Notes under the pieces: model-generated
The model's input: only the letters and a program-made list of their open reading frames with translations
Told to the model about the DNA's origin: nothing
Databases searched by the model: none
Shown: piece by piece, positions 1-11,573 of the stretch
How positions within the stretch are numbered: the stretch's first letter is position 1
Layout: each line of letters starts with the position of its first letter
Position numbers and translations under genes: made by a program
From: Lineus longissimus
Lineage: Eukaryota > Nemertea > Pilidiophora > Heteronemertea > Lineidae
Direction of reading: 5' to 3'
Assembly (NCBI RefSeq): GCF_910592395.1
Contig: NC_088322.1
Span: 13,389,431-13,449,430, forward strand
DNA: 60,000 nt

Positions 1-2071
1 TTACTTAAGCCTGTGTCCATTGTCACTTTGACAACTCCACTTCACTCCTAGTGATATTTCTCGGCAATTAAAAGAAGTTGCTTATGCGACAGATGTCCTT
101 TATTTCACAGACTGTCCCGTGACACGCGATATTCCATCCGAGTCCATTTTGAACCGGTCGGTTGTTACTTTGTACCGGGACACAATTTTGTTGGTGGTGG
201 TACTACTGCTCCATATCAAGCACCAGTCATCTTTATAGGAGACATCATAGTTTGTAGATATCTTCTAGGAGAAGACTCAATGTTGCCATTACAACTTTTC
301 CGAATGCATTCAGGGGCGATGCGTGAAATTGTCTAATAAAAATTAAGTATTGAGAGTGAAAACGGTACAACGAACGGACAGTATTCGTATCATAACAGGC
401 CCTACGTTCTGATTGGCCGAGATTTGAAAGTTGTTTGCTGGAAGTCATCTGGTTGGAAATGGTGACCTCTGGCGTTTTCAAAAGCTATCTTTAGCTCACC
501 AGGCTACGGCATGGTTTGTCAATGTCTGTGCTCTCCCTTTAAGCCTTCCTTCCAAAGAAAGCGACCGACTCTGTTGCCATGAAAGCACGGACTTCTACCG
601 CCGACTTGATGAAGCGGCATACATGACATGCCATGTTTAGCAACAGTGAGAAAAAGACAGATACTTTATGAAGCGCTTAAAATTTTAATTCGTCTTGACA
701 AGTATAATGATATACCGTCAAAGTTAGCGTAGCAAACTGCAAATGAATTTTACCCAAATAAATCAAATTATCTTTTCTGACACGGAACACATTACGCGAT
801 GTTCAATTTATGTTGACACTTAACGCCGACGGATACATTACCGGCGCATCACAGCACACAGTTCCGGCTAAACCATCATTCATAAAAAATGCGTCCAGTA
901 CGGTGATGGGTGGTCGCGTTAGTGAAATTGAAAAATCGGGGGCAAAATGCATGATTAGGTTTTCCCGCAAAACTGTTAATTTGTGCGTAGGTAGAAGGAA
1001 AAACACGTCGGTTGGATATCAAGACATACTCATCTCTGCTCTGACTATTAGAAGTTGATTTTATGGTTCTCGTCACCGCCCTTACTTTATTACGAGCCAG
1101 CCATAATTCAGTTTATTGTTTACTGTAGTGCACACTTAGTACCACAAAGACTGATCGAAGGACAAACAGTCCAGAGAAAATAACAGTATTGACGGAAAAG
1201 AGCTTAACTTGTCCAGACATAGCAAGTATTTTGAGGCTTAATGTCTCAGCCGAGCTCAACACGATCAAAAAGATACTTGTATCAAAGACTGTTACAGCAA
1301 TATGGTAAGCGGTAAGAAGCGGACAGTCTTTTAAGGATTGGTTTGCGGAAGGACATTTAGGCTATTGATATGGGCTATGGGAAGTAATACAGTTGTTGTT
1401 TTCTTGCCATTAAGGACGCGATTCAATGATTGGCTTCACGACTAGATTCATTCTTGGACGATTGTCATCACACTGAACATAGATATTTGATTACAGTTCG
1501 GATTACACCAGGAGAACAACTCCAAAACAATGATCACCTCAACTTGAAAACATGTCAAGAGTTTTAATCCAGCGGTCTTAGTTTTTGTTTTCGAAAATGA
1601 ATATGATTATGAAATTGCGCGAGAGTGATGAGTTATTAAGACTGCCGTCAGATAAGATAGATGCCGGCCACGTACACCATTCTTTAGAGAAGATACAGCT
1701 GCATAAGCTCCTACTCATAACTCATTTAAAAGTAAGGAGACCCGGGCTTCATATAAACATACAGGCTCATATTTCTCACCGGCAAGCGCAATTAAGTTGA
1801 AAGACACTAAATATTTCATGATAATTTTAACTCGTAAAAGGCTGCTGCTACATTTACTCTGAAAAATTAGTTTCAATTTGTGTTACCAGTAAAATGGTGG
1901 CATCATAATTTTACGGGTCTACTCCGTTCGTCAGAAATTTGATCAAAAACCGGCTAGGGCAAAATAAACGCCATGGTGGCCCTTTTGCCACTAATTACCT
2001 CCCAGCCGAGAGAATTCAGTTCCAGCCTATAACGCGTTCTATTGTCTTTTAACCAAGGCAGCCTGCACCTT
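1..2071. other. No gene seen
   Basis: Only short open frames with no recognisable product. Frames near 800-1070 overlap on both strands and look like chance. No tRNA and no repeat shared with the rest of the window was found. Confidence 0.5.
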
Positions 2072-2284
2072 GGGCATTAAAGATCAAAGGCCTTTGTGAA
2101 TGGGGTTAGTGAGGTGTGAGCCAAACACTCAGAGTGACCTAATTGAGTGGGCTAATCAGTTGTCACATTTCATCGACCCCATTCAACCTTTGATCGTTAA
2201 TGCCCTATTTTGGAAAGCACTGGTATTTTTCACGGTTTTTCTAGAAATCCGACCTTTCAGGGAAAAGTCGGCCAATGTCGGACT
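2072..2284. repeat. Partial sister of the foldback element
   Basis: About 213 bp from GGGCATTAAAGATCAAAGG to GTCGGCCAATGTCGGACT match the centre and right arm of the foldback element at 3.9-4.4 kb in the same orientation, with few changes. The outer left arm is absent and the right arm stops early. Confidence 0.6.
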
Positions 2285-2351
2285 CGGTGTTGGCCTAGAT
2301 TCCCATTGTTCTACTGTCTTATCAAGGGGGTGTCGGAGCAAATCTTTATTA

Positions 2352-2424
2352 CATCGACCCAACGAAACATCTGCCATGGGGGTAGATAGCGTAGGCCTAA
2401 ACTGACAACGGCAAACAAACGTTA
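2352..2424 (+). repeat. Short interspersed repeat, paired with one at 12.5 kb
   Basis: ACATCGACCC, GGTAGGCCTAA-like words and GGCAAACAAACGT are shared in order with 12546-12613 (ACATCGACCC, GGTAGGCCTAACC, GGCAAATGAACGT). The two are diverged copies of an unidentified repeat in the same orientation. Confidence 0.4.
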
Positions 2425-3939
2425 CGAAAACTGAACTCTCCGCAGAATCTTAAAAATGTTTAGGAAATGCATATTTGTGATGGCCAGAACCAGGTTTTTC
2501 GAAAGCTCCATTTCTGAGAGTGTTATAGCCTTTTTGGTGATACTGTACGGTTCGAGGAGAGTCCTGCATGCCACGAAACCAATCTGCCGTGAAGTTCTAT
2601 ATCCTTTTCTTTTACGACGAATTCGCTCGCTGCCAAAGAAACGAACATGACACTAAGATTGGAATCTGGTGAATAATAATCAACGCCGCATTTTTAGAAA
2701 GTTTGGAAAAAGTCAATTCTCGATGAATATTGGATAAAGAATGATGAGCGGCTCAAGATATCTATCAAAAGGTCATCTGTGTTGTTGATGGATATTTTTG
2801 TGCGTGGTACACGCGATGATGATAGTTTGTGGTTCTAGGTTCGAAAAGAACACCACGGAGTGTTAGACAAGGTGTCGGATTGGTACGCTTAAGAAAAGAT
2901 AGCCTAACTTGGTGTGTGTCCCGTTGCCTCGGCACTGCTCCAGTCTCCTCAACACCCCCGTTAGTCAGCCTTTTCCTTCAGTTGAAAAATATGCGTTGGA
3001 AGGAAAGTGTTAGACCCTCGTTGACGCGCTTGCAGAGGAAAAAACCAATCGCAACCGATGCTAAAAACCGTAAAATGCGCACAAGTGCAGCATTTTATTA
3101 CCAATAATCAGATAATGGCCGATATTCTTGGACATTATTTCATGACAGTGTTTAATGACGGGAAAATAGCATCGTTGCGGGAAAAAAGCATCTGCCGCCT
3201 GCTGCTGGTTGTCACATTGACACAGATGACTATTTTGACGTGGGACAAATGAATGTGAACGAAACAGGACGACTTTGTATTGATTCATTGTCAGATTGAG
3301 GCAGCAACAAAAAGATAACGTGGTTGCTGATATTCGTAGGTGGCAAAGCTAAGGAGGAAAGTAATGTAGCATTGCTATTTTACATTTAGGCCCTTATACA
3401 GCGTGGTGACAATGCGTTTCTACTACTTGTGTCAAATCCAATGTGCTTTCGAATTTCTTGCGAAGAGTCTGACAACAAAAATGCTCGAAATTAATTTCGT
3501 GTGCGACGATGGGTCGCCGATACTATAAATCCAGTGAGAAGTTTCTTTGGTAATGACATGTGGAAAAAAAATCGAGAGCCAATTGCTTGATTTTTTCCAA
3601 TATTGGATTCTGTGCCTTTATTACCGTCTAACATGTCATCCACCTATTACATTTATTCAAAAATGCCTCCAAAAACCTTAGGCCACCTGATACTACTCTA
3701 TGGTGCCATTTAAGTTTTTATCGCTGGTAACAACTTCATGGCGTGCAGCAGGAGTTTGCCAAGTTTTTTTCATATGGTCTGTACGCGGATTCAGTTCAGA
3801 AAGATAAGAGTATCGTTTTGGTTTGAAAGAGGCTTGAAAGAAGTCATTTCAGTCAGGATTAGAGTGACCCTATCCGCATGACATCATATCCGACAGGGCC
3901 GTGACAGCTTCCCCAAGGTATGATACAAAACCCTTAGTG
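2425..3939. other. No gene seen
   Basis: Between the two foldback copies. A 92-codon frame at 2829-3107 has no recognisable motif. Confidence 0.5.
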
Positions 3940-4396
3940 CCGTGCTGAGTATACACTAGTAAGTGGCTTTTTCGACTTCTTCACGGTTTCTCTTAATTTT
4001 TTCCTGATTTATCCGCGACATATCCTGGCGTTGTCCGACTTTTCCTTGAAAGGTCGGATATCTGGAAAACCTGTAAAAATACTAGGGCTTCCCAAAATAG
4101 GGCATTAAAGATCAAAGGCCTTTGTTGAATGGGGTTAGTGAGTTGTGAGCCAAACACTTAGAGTGACCTAATTGAGTGGGCTAATCAGAATTCACATTTC
4201 ATCGACCCATTCAACATAGGCCTTTGATCGTTAATGCCATATTTTGGGAAGCCCTGGTATTTTTCACGGTTTTTTTTAAAAATCTGATCTTCCAGGGAAA
4301 AGTCGGCCAATGTCGGACTTTTGTCGGATAAATCAGGAAAAGTTGGAGAAACCGTTAAGAAGTCGGAAAAGCCTTCTGCTAGTGTTACAAAGACGG
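3940..4396. mobile_element. Foldback element of about 450 bp
   Basis: Inverted arms run about 3940-4130 and 4195-4396. Matching segments include CCTGATTTATCCG against CGGATAAATCAGG, GGGCTTCCCAAAATA against TATTTTGGGAAGCCC, and GGCATTAA against TTAATGCC. A loop of about 65 bp separates them. The arms are more diverged than in the 17-kb palindrome, so this is older. Open frames inside it are by-products of the repeat. Confidence 0.6.
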
Positions 4397-5010
4397 ATGG
4401 CGCCACTCAAGTTCAAGGACATACATGTATCATATCAAGCAAAGTATTCGGGAGAGTTTTTCCAGTTTATACATTTCTGTCTCACTGTCCCTTAATTTAG
4501 AGTAGATATACTGACATGGTCAAAAGAACAGTAAACACGACGCGAAATCTGCACATTGTTCGGGAAAACAAAATCACCATTTTGTCAAAACTGCCTTTAG
4601 TTCGCTCTAACTCTATGTGAATAGAACTATTTTTGATTAAAGTAATTTTTCAGAATCCGCCGATGGGGATGCCAACACGGTGAGTCAGTGAAATCACATT
4701 GTCACCTTGGGAATACTTACTGTACCGGTGTAATTCTATAAAGTGCGAGACAATTTTGATTAACATTTCACGGTTCTCCATTCGTGATAGAATTGTAACC
4801 GGATTCCTGTACAGTTATGAAAGAGCGGCAATTGCTCCAAGCAAAATAAGGTAATTCCAATTCTTCTCATAGTATTCGATTTCAACTTACTTTTTATCGA
4901 ACAATAGTAACGTTGATAGAGCGGTCGGAAGAATCCAATTTTTTTTGCCAATCTCAGTCGAAGACACTGACTATAGGGACTGCTGATAGTAAAAGTTGCT
5001 TGTATCAGCT

Positions 5011-5092
5011 GTTGTCGTGGCCGAGCAGTTAAGGCGATGGACTAGAAATTCATTGGGGTCTACCTGCGCAGGTTCAAATGCTGCCGACAACG
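5011..5092 (+). tRNA. tRNA-Ser (anticodon AGA)
   Basis: This is an 82-nt class II tRNA. The acceptor stem GTTGTCG pairs fully with CGACAAC. The A box (TGGCCGAGCAGTTAAGG) and the long variable arm (GGGGTCTACCTG) are typical of eukaryotic tRNA-Ser, and the anticodon loop CTAGAAA reads AGA. A TTTTT pol III terminator follows at 5095-5099. Departures from consensus are an A in the TTCAAAT loop where G is usual, a G-G mismatch at the inner end of the T stem, and a G-T pair in the anticodon stem. The intact acceptor stem and terminator favour a working gene, but a young pseudogene is possible. Confidence 0.75.
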
Positions 5093-5099
5093 AATTTTT

Positions 5100-6409
5100 C
5101 CTATACTTTTCTATTTTCTATGAAACCTCCTAAACGATAAAAACAAACAATATACATACATACATTATAAAATTTGTGTGGGGTGCCTTTCCACCGAACA
5201 AATCGTGCTCAAGGCGCTGCCCCCTCAAAGTGCTTCGCGTACAGCCAGTACTAGGTGTACATTGTGAGATAAATCTAATTGAGAACTCGATAAGTGCTTA
5301 TTGTCTCATACGTTGTTAGATTTTCACGATGCCATGTCTTAAGATTTGTTTATGTCAACAAAAACGAGTAAATAGCTTCTCAAGTCAGAAACGTAATGAA
5401 TTACAAATTCCTAAATACATTACTTAAGCAGAGATTTTGCACTCTATTCGTTATAATATATAGCCTTTTTGCAATCCACGTGGGACCGCTACAACACCAT
5501 ATGAAGAAATTGTATTTAATCAACCTGAAGCCATGTTCAGCCGATTTCCCGCTCAAATTTGCACATGTTTTTTAAGTGGTTGACTTTCTAAAGTGTCACA
5601 TTTTCTTACGACATATCCCGGCACTTTGACATGTTAGAATTTGCGAGATCAAATAAGACCGATGAAGTATAGACCGGTTAGGGCAAATTACTCGCGACAG
5701 TCTGGCAGTCAAAGCCAAAATCATTAATTTAAGGGTTGGACGCTACTCAAAGGAATTATAAGTGGCAGCTGTTGGAATGAGTGAGTAGAAGGGACCAAGG
5801 CGAAAACAGGTGACCTCACGTATGACGGGGGTGGTCAGGAACCCGGTGTGGAAGGACCTTTGAACACCGGGAGAGGAAGTCAGGGAATACGACATCATAT
5901 TGCAAGACCTTTTTCTGAGGCCTTGGGTCTCTCAAGAAATGTACATTGTTCCGAAATTGGGTGTCGGCATCCCAAACGGCGTCGCTGATTTTCTTGCGAG
6001 GGTGTTCGTTTCCCCCGCCTTTTCCCTTCATAAAATATCATGTAGTGCCTAAAAGGTTCGTCAAACCACTCTACTTCATCGCATTTTTCTCATTTAACTC
6101 GTCTAAAATGCCACCTGCGTACAATGTAAGAGATAGACAGACAAAACTTCGTAGAAACCGTGTCTGGCGCTTAGATTAACAATTTAAGTGATACAATGGC
6201 AGATATGTGGCTGTAGGAGGATATATAAGTATAGGTCTGCAACCAGAATGTGTGGATTATTTTGAAATTTTGCTTTAAAAGGAAATGTGACTGGAAGGAG
6301 TTGATGAGCAAGCAGTTCCATTCTTGGCATTCCTGGCACTCCGGCATTCATGTGTTTGTAATGAAAGGTAGATTAACATATGTTTCTGTGATTCTCCCAA
6401 TTGAAAATT
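5100..6409. other. No gene seen; tiny CCGG-flanked relic
   Basis: At 5847-5866 a 20-bp TGT...ACA segment lies between two CCGG words (5843-5846 and 5867-5870). It could be a collapsed CCGG-targeted element or chance. A minus frame at 5816-6031 reads somewhat like protein but has no supporting splice sites or family match. Confidence 0.4.
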
Positions 6410-6476
6410 CATGGTCTCGCTAGCAGTCTTATTTATTGAAACACTGCTGGGGAACAACCACTGATGTCACTGTTAC
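6410..6476 (+). mobile_element. CCGG-targeted element, family 2, 3' fragment
   Basis: About 67 bp (TCATGGTCTCGCTAGCAG, then GGGGAACAACCACTGATGTC) match the 3' half of this family at 44.6 kb. The 5' half and the CCGG flanks are missing. It is a truncated relic. Confidence 0.4.
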
Positions 6477-9400
6477 TATATGTATTCGCAAAATCTGCAA
6501 AAATGAGATACCCGCGAAAAAAATTGTCTGTTTACAGTTATGAAAAGACGAAATCAAAGTAGCCAGTGCCCCAATATTCCATACAAGCCAAAAGGTTATC
6601 GTGGATATATTCAGGAGAGAGCCCAACACAGATATTTTATTTCAATCGGATTCTGCGCTGTTGGATAAAGCCCAAAGATGACTTAGGAAAGTGATACTGT
6701 TGCTTTATAGACGGCCTCTGGCATCTTTGGGTTTCGAATGATTATCTTCTCATATAGCAGGCATATCGATGTATGTCAACTTGTGGTTCTTTGTGACTGG
6801 AAATCCTCAAGTAAAGTCACAAAAAGAAGAACCTGTTTGATTAAAATATCCCCACCCCCTTAATATCTTTCAATTCCGTCGAATTGTTCTATAATGTTGG
6901 CATGAAATTCTTCTTGAGTTCATTTCACAAGCGGTCGGCACTGAACCCCAAAAATACACCCAAGATACATGAGCTTGGAAAATGTGCAAGTGTTTTGCCC
7001 CAAATGCTTTGTTCATGGTGATGGATGGTCCCATGGGCATGCAGTTACAAAAAACCTGAACGACACGCTCCACATTATATACCACGAATATGATTATAAA
7101 CGAACAGAGGTGCACTGCTCTTGACTGCTTTAACCACCGTGAGAATTTAAAACGACCAAGAACCTTTTGAGCGGATCAGGTCACGTGTGGCTGCTATGAG
7201 CCCATTAATGTTTGGCCGCCATTTCCGTGAATGAAAACCGCACTAGTTTCGTTGATATTCGATGTAAATGTTAGCAGCTTCATCGCCTAATATCAATTGT
7301 GTGATCTCACCTGGCTTGTTGCGTGATGGATGGTGTTCCAATCGTCTGACTGCGCCAACGAGTGTGAAGTCTACGCCACGCGTGCAGTGCATCAACTACA
7401 GTGCATTGGTGCATTAGCCCATTAGTTCAAGTTACACTGGCACCAATTCTTTCGGAGCGGTTGATGACAGCCGATTTAATGCCTCATGGTGATCGAGACG
7501 GGAATAATTAAGTGCATCTAAAAAGAGGATTCAACCACTGTGACAGGTCCCAGCCTTGTGTGGAGGGAATGGGACAGGACTCGGCCGTTTTTTTGCCTCT
7601 TTATGATGGAAAACTGTCGCAGTTTCTAGTTTTACGATGTGCCTGTGCCATATTTACTGCAACGAGAAAGTCGTAATGTCACAGCGTGGGCCGTGAGACA
7701 CGAAATGTCCGTATTTACCAATTCGTTTTTCTTCTCATAGTCATTCAACCAACTGGCATGATTGGCAATCTGTCTGACATCGCTGATGAAAATAGGAATC
7801 ATTGGGCCAGAAGTTATTTCCTGCTGGCCATGTAATTCGTCATGCGAATTGTTGCTACTTAAAAGATATTGGATTAGACTCCAAGCTCTTTGCACCACCA
7901 TCATTTTGGTGGCTGTGGTATCTTGATATCAGAAAGTGGTGATGAAGATTGTCAATACTGTGTGATTTTCGGAATAACGTCAATAACCGCAAGTGGTGTG
8001 GTAAAGTATTCGTAATACGTGTTCGCCTGTGTTCAAATAGTATCTTATAAGTGTTGAAATCAAAACATCGCCAAGTAAAATCCCCTCTGTGACATCAGTG
8101 ATGTTGGCTTAGCTTATGGTTGTTCGCCTGTGTTGGAATAGTATCTATGCAATTAAAACATCGCCAAGTAAAATCCCCCTCAGTGATAACTATGAAACTG
8201 GCTATCGGGTTGCATCATGTGACAGACACTTCGCACCGTCGCCTCTGATAGTTTTCTAGCTCCAATTGAGCTTCACACTTCAATGTGCAGCAATCATGGT
8301 CAAAGTGATGGCGGATTGGCGATGCAAATTGTTCCGTTGATCGCAATAATGACGCTGGAATGAAAAAACCCTGAATCTCAGGATGAGGTTCTTACGGACT
8401 TGCAAAGACGGTGTGAATTACGTGAATGGATCGACTTACATGTAGACATTGCTCGTCGTAGACAATGGCGTGCTGGTTTTAATTTGAATATCACCATTTT
8501 TCAAGTAAGACGAACATGTTAAGCTGTCGTAGCTTAAATCAGCAATATATGAATTAGCTCTGATCGCTTTGAGAACGCCAGGAGGAAATTTCTCCCTTTG
8601 AGTCGATGCAAAACAGTCCCCTGTTGTAAACCTACCGATGCTTCGATTGTCGACGTCTCATCTCACTTTCAAAAGATCTGAAATGTACAAAGAAGAAAAA
8701 CATGGTTATCATAGGTGTGAGACTACTGTAGCAGGTCGGGGGAAGCTGCATCATATAGCCTTTGTATGACCCGAACGACGAGACTTTGATGCCGCTGGCG
8801 CATGCGATATAAAATTTCCCTCCGGATTCTTCCCCGATTCTTTTATTCATAAAGACTAGTCTTTAAGAATTCTTGAAATAACCAGAGTCTTGAAAATACT
8901 CTGATATAACGAATACTGTAGCCATTAAAACTAAGGCTTTAGGAAGCTGAACTTCTCACTAGATAAACCCTGACCTAGGTAGCGAAGAGAGATTGCGGAT
9001 GAACTTAAAATCACAATTAGAAAGCTTTGAAATTCCTTGCGGTATTACACCAAATTTACAACGCCTAAAATAAGGGGCGTCGTGTTCTACTCAAATAGCC
9101 ACCACAGGCACTGCGAAGATGAGACAATATTTACGTTTACTGTATGCTCAGAAGAGATGTTTCACTACAAAGCAACATGTATATTTAGAGTAGGAGAATA
9201 GATTAGCTTATTCACAGCAAACACGGTTATTTTTGTGGTGCTGGCTGCCGTGACTACTCTCCGAGTGTGCAGTTTGTCGGGCCAAGAGTTGCCGTGATCA
9301 CCATGAGATCGTAATTGCTCACGATAGGCCAAAATATCGCTGGTAATCTTAAAAGCCCCAATGTCAAACGGTAATGAGAACTTGTCAGCTCAGTGTTAGA

Positions 9401-10341
9401 CTTGAATCACTCTACTGTCATGACTAAGTGTTCTTTTCATGGCTCATCTCCAGACATCTGTCCCGATTGTATAAGTTATTGATGAAACACTTAGAATAAA
9501 TAATGACGAAATGCCAAGGAAGAGTCCAGAGATTCCTGCTGATGTACACAAAGCCATCAAAACATTCTCGCCAGGGATCATACCTGGGCATATCCTCATG
9601 AAAGACGAGGAGTTGCCTGTCTTGCCTGGGTCGTAATATAAGCGTTTCTTACACGATGGATTCGCCTGACCACCTGCTGCTCATGCGAAATCCGAAACCA
9701 CTTCTATTTCCATTAGTAATTCGATGCCTGATCCGAACGTTTTGATCACGCGTCCGTGCGACTGTGGCCTGTCACTGACAATCGAGGGTCACGAAAACGC
9801 CGAGGCGGCTAGCTATTAATTGTAATGAGGGCTTGATTTGAGAAAACTGTAGCCTGTTCTTACACTGAAAGGGCTTGTCGTGATACTTTGCCTTTGGGAT
9901 CACTTTCAAGTCCAAGTCCTTTGTGAACATCACCTCGGGAGGAAGCCTTTGACGATGAAGGTGTTGTTGAAAGAGAATCACGCCTTTATCGTTTCTCCAA
10001 CGCCTTTCCCCGGCGCCCACTTGTACGAGGGGATCATACTCCAACTATAGGGTAAAAAATATTACCATACACACGTAATTGCTACGGCGTGATGAGATAA
10101 AGCAAGCCCATGTCATTGTGAATAGAATGGAAGGGCTGAATCAGTTAATTACTTTATTCCAGTGTGTATTGGACGGGTACATCGGTCCTTTGTTGGCGTA
10201 TTGTCACTTGAATGGCCATGATCCCAATCAATAAGGACAAAAAATAGCCCCCAGCTCGATTTGAGGGAAGGTTCCGTCGGCAGAACCACCAAGTGTCAAT
10301 TTGGTCAAAAATGTGCTAAGTGTATGAAGCAACCTCTGACC
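6477..10341. other. No gene seen apart from the 8-kb duplication
   Basis: Scattered frames below 91 codons on both strands, none recognisable. Confidence 0.5.
8021..8190 (+). repeat. Tandem duplication, 101-bp period
   Basis: GTTCGCCTGTGTT and AACATCGCCAAGTAAAATCC occur in order at 8021-8083 and again at 8122-8182. Confidence 0.55.
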
Positions 10342-10349
10342 GGAATACT

Positions 10350-10446
10350 CATCCTGAGAGTATCAGGTGTTCTTACCACTAGATCCTACGTCCCGCATTG
10401 TGGTGAGAGAGCAACGAATCCTAAAATGTCTGATATTCTCAGGATG
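10350..10446. mobile_element. 97-bp miniature hAT-like element
   Basis: Inverted ends CATCCTGAGAGTATCAG and CTGATATTCTCAGGATG (one mismatch) are flanked by 8-bp direct repeats GGAATACT (10342-10349 and 10447-10454). An 8-bp duplication with CA...TG ends is the hAT pattern. There is no room for coding sequence. Confidence 0.6.
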
Positions 10447-10851
10447 GGAATACTCTTACAGAGGGCCATTGGTGTAGCTTCCTCTGTTTTCTCATAAATG
10501 ACAACACTCTACTTTCATTTGCCATGAAAAATCAGAAGTTGAAGACCTAGAAATGACTATTCTACTCAAAACTTGAATGTGACTTGGTCGAGTCTGGTTC
10601 TCAACGTCTTACTATTGATTTTACCTGTTCTATTGCTAGTGGGTAAACTTTCAATCGATTTGTATCCATCATCAATCGTCAATTGTTCCCAGTGCGAGCC
10701 AGGGGAGATTTTATTATCTGTAAACGCTGGCGAACCCGACTATCATCATTTTTCAATGCACATTTTACCGGAAATCGTAACACTTGATACGACACGGCAA
10801 TTGTGGGAATAATCGCGCACAGGACTGACATCAAGTTGCTAATTAAATTTA

Positions 10852-11095
10852 GGAAGTGACTACTTGGCAAGCCCGGCTTACCAAACAGCGACTTTTTCTT
10901 GTCCTGAATGGAGAGCCGAACTCATTGATATTAAAGTAAAGTCTCCAGCTCGCCAAACAGGGTAGATTTTTTACCTGTTTGGCAAGCCCGGCTGGCCGAA
11001 CAGGGTGGCTTTTTAGTGCTGTCTGGCAAGCGGCTCTCCAAACAGGACAAAAAAAGATGCCTGTTCGGCGAGCAGCTTGCCAAATAGACCCGGCC
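10852..11095 (+). mobile_element. 244-bp modular repeat, copy 1, uninterrupted
   Basis: Flanked by an 11-bp direct repeat AATTAAATTTA (10841-10851 and 11096-11106), read as a target site duplication. It is the same sequence as the interrupted copy near 38.1-38.7 kb and carries the two CCGG sites used there: GCCCGGCTTACC near its start and GACCCGGCC at its end. Alternating modules such as GCTCGCCAAACAGG and CCTGTTTGGCAAGC run through it. It contains no gene. Confidence 0.75.
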
Positions 11096-11401
11096 AATTA
11101 AATTTAATCACTCGGTGCATTAGAAAGCACCGCATCACCCACGTAATAAACAATCTTAGTCAATGACTTCTCACGGTCTCTAACATTAATTACGATGTAG
11201 AAGACGGATGAGATTTTTCTGATCGCGCTTTCGCTTTATCCAATAATCCCTCGGTGAATTTACTGCTTAAAATTAGAATCCAATTTGAGAAGAGTTGTTG
11301 AGATGGTGTTAGCTGTTTATAAGGCTATTGTGGAGAATTTAAAGCCAACTTGTTTGGATGATTTCGCGTGTAATACTCCAGGTTCGCCGATTTAAGACCG
11401 G

Positions 11402-11573
11402 TGTAACATCTGTGGTTGTTCCCCATGTGTCAGTGTTTCCAAACAATAGGCAGCTAGAGAGACCACGACTTTTCAATAGGGGGGATACACAGAAAAACTT
11501 GTCAATCTATTTTTGAGCGTTCCCAAACAATGAGGGGAAACACTCAAAAATAGAAACACTCAAAAACATTACA
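11402..11573 (-). mobile_element. CCGG-targeted element, family 2, copy 1
   Basis: A 172-bp element begins TGTAACATCTGTGG and ends AAACATTACA, with CCGG at 11398-11401 and 11574-11577. It is unrelated internally to family 1 but shares the TGT...ACA ends and the CCGG target. It is the reverse complement of the copy at 44.6 kb. Inverted terminal identity is short (TGTAA/TTACA). It contains no open frame of interest. Confidence 0.65.

Noticed and set aside
2100-4406. Frames sharing SPTLADFSL on the minus strand at 2183-2377 and 4185-4406.
   Set aside because: Both lie in copies of the foldback repeat; frames differ outside the shared block and no domain is recognisable.
10573-10812. A frame with a hydrophobic N-terminus and a donor-like GTGG|GTAAAC, resembling exon 1 of the cysteine-rich gene.
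   Set aside because: It starts at TTG rather than ATG, has no TATA-like box at the right distance, and no partner exons with cysteines follow.
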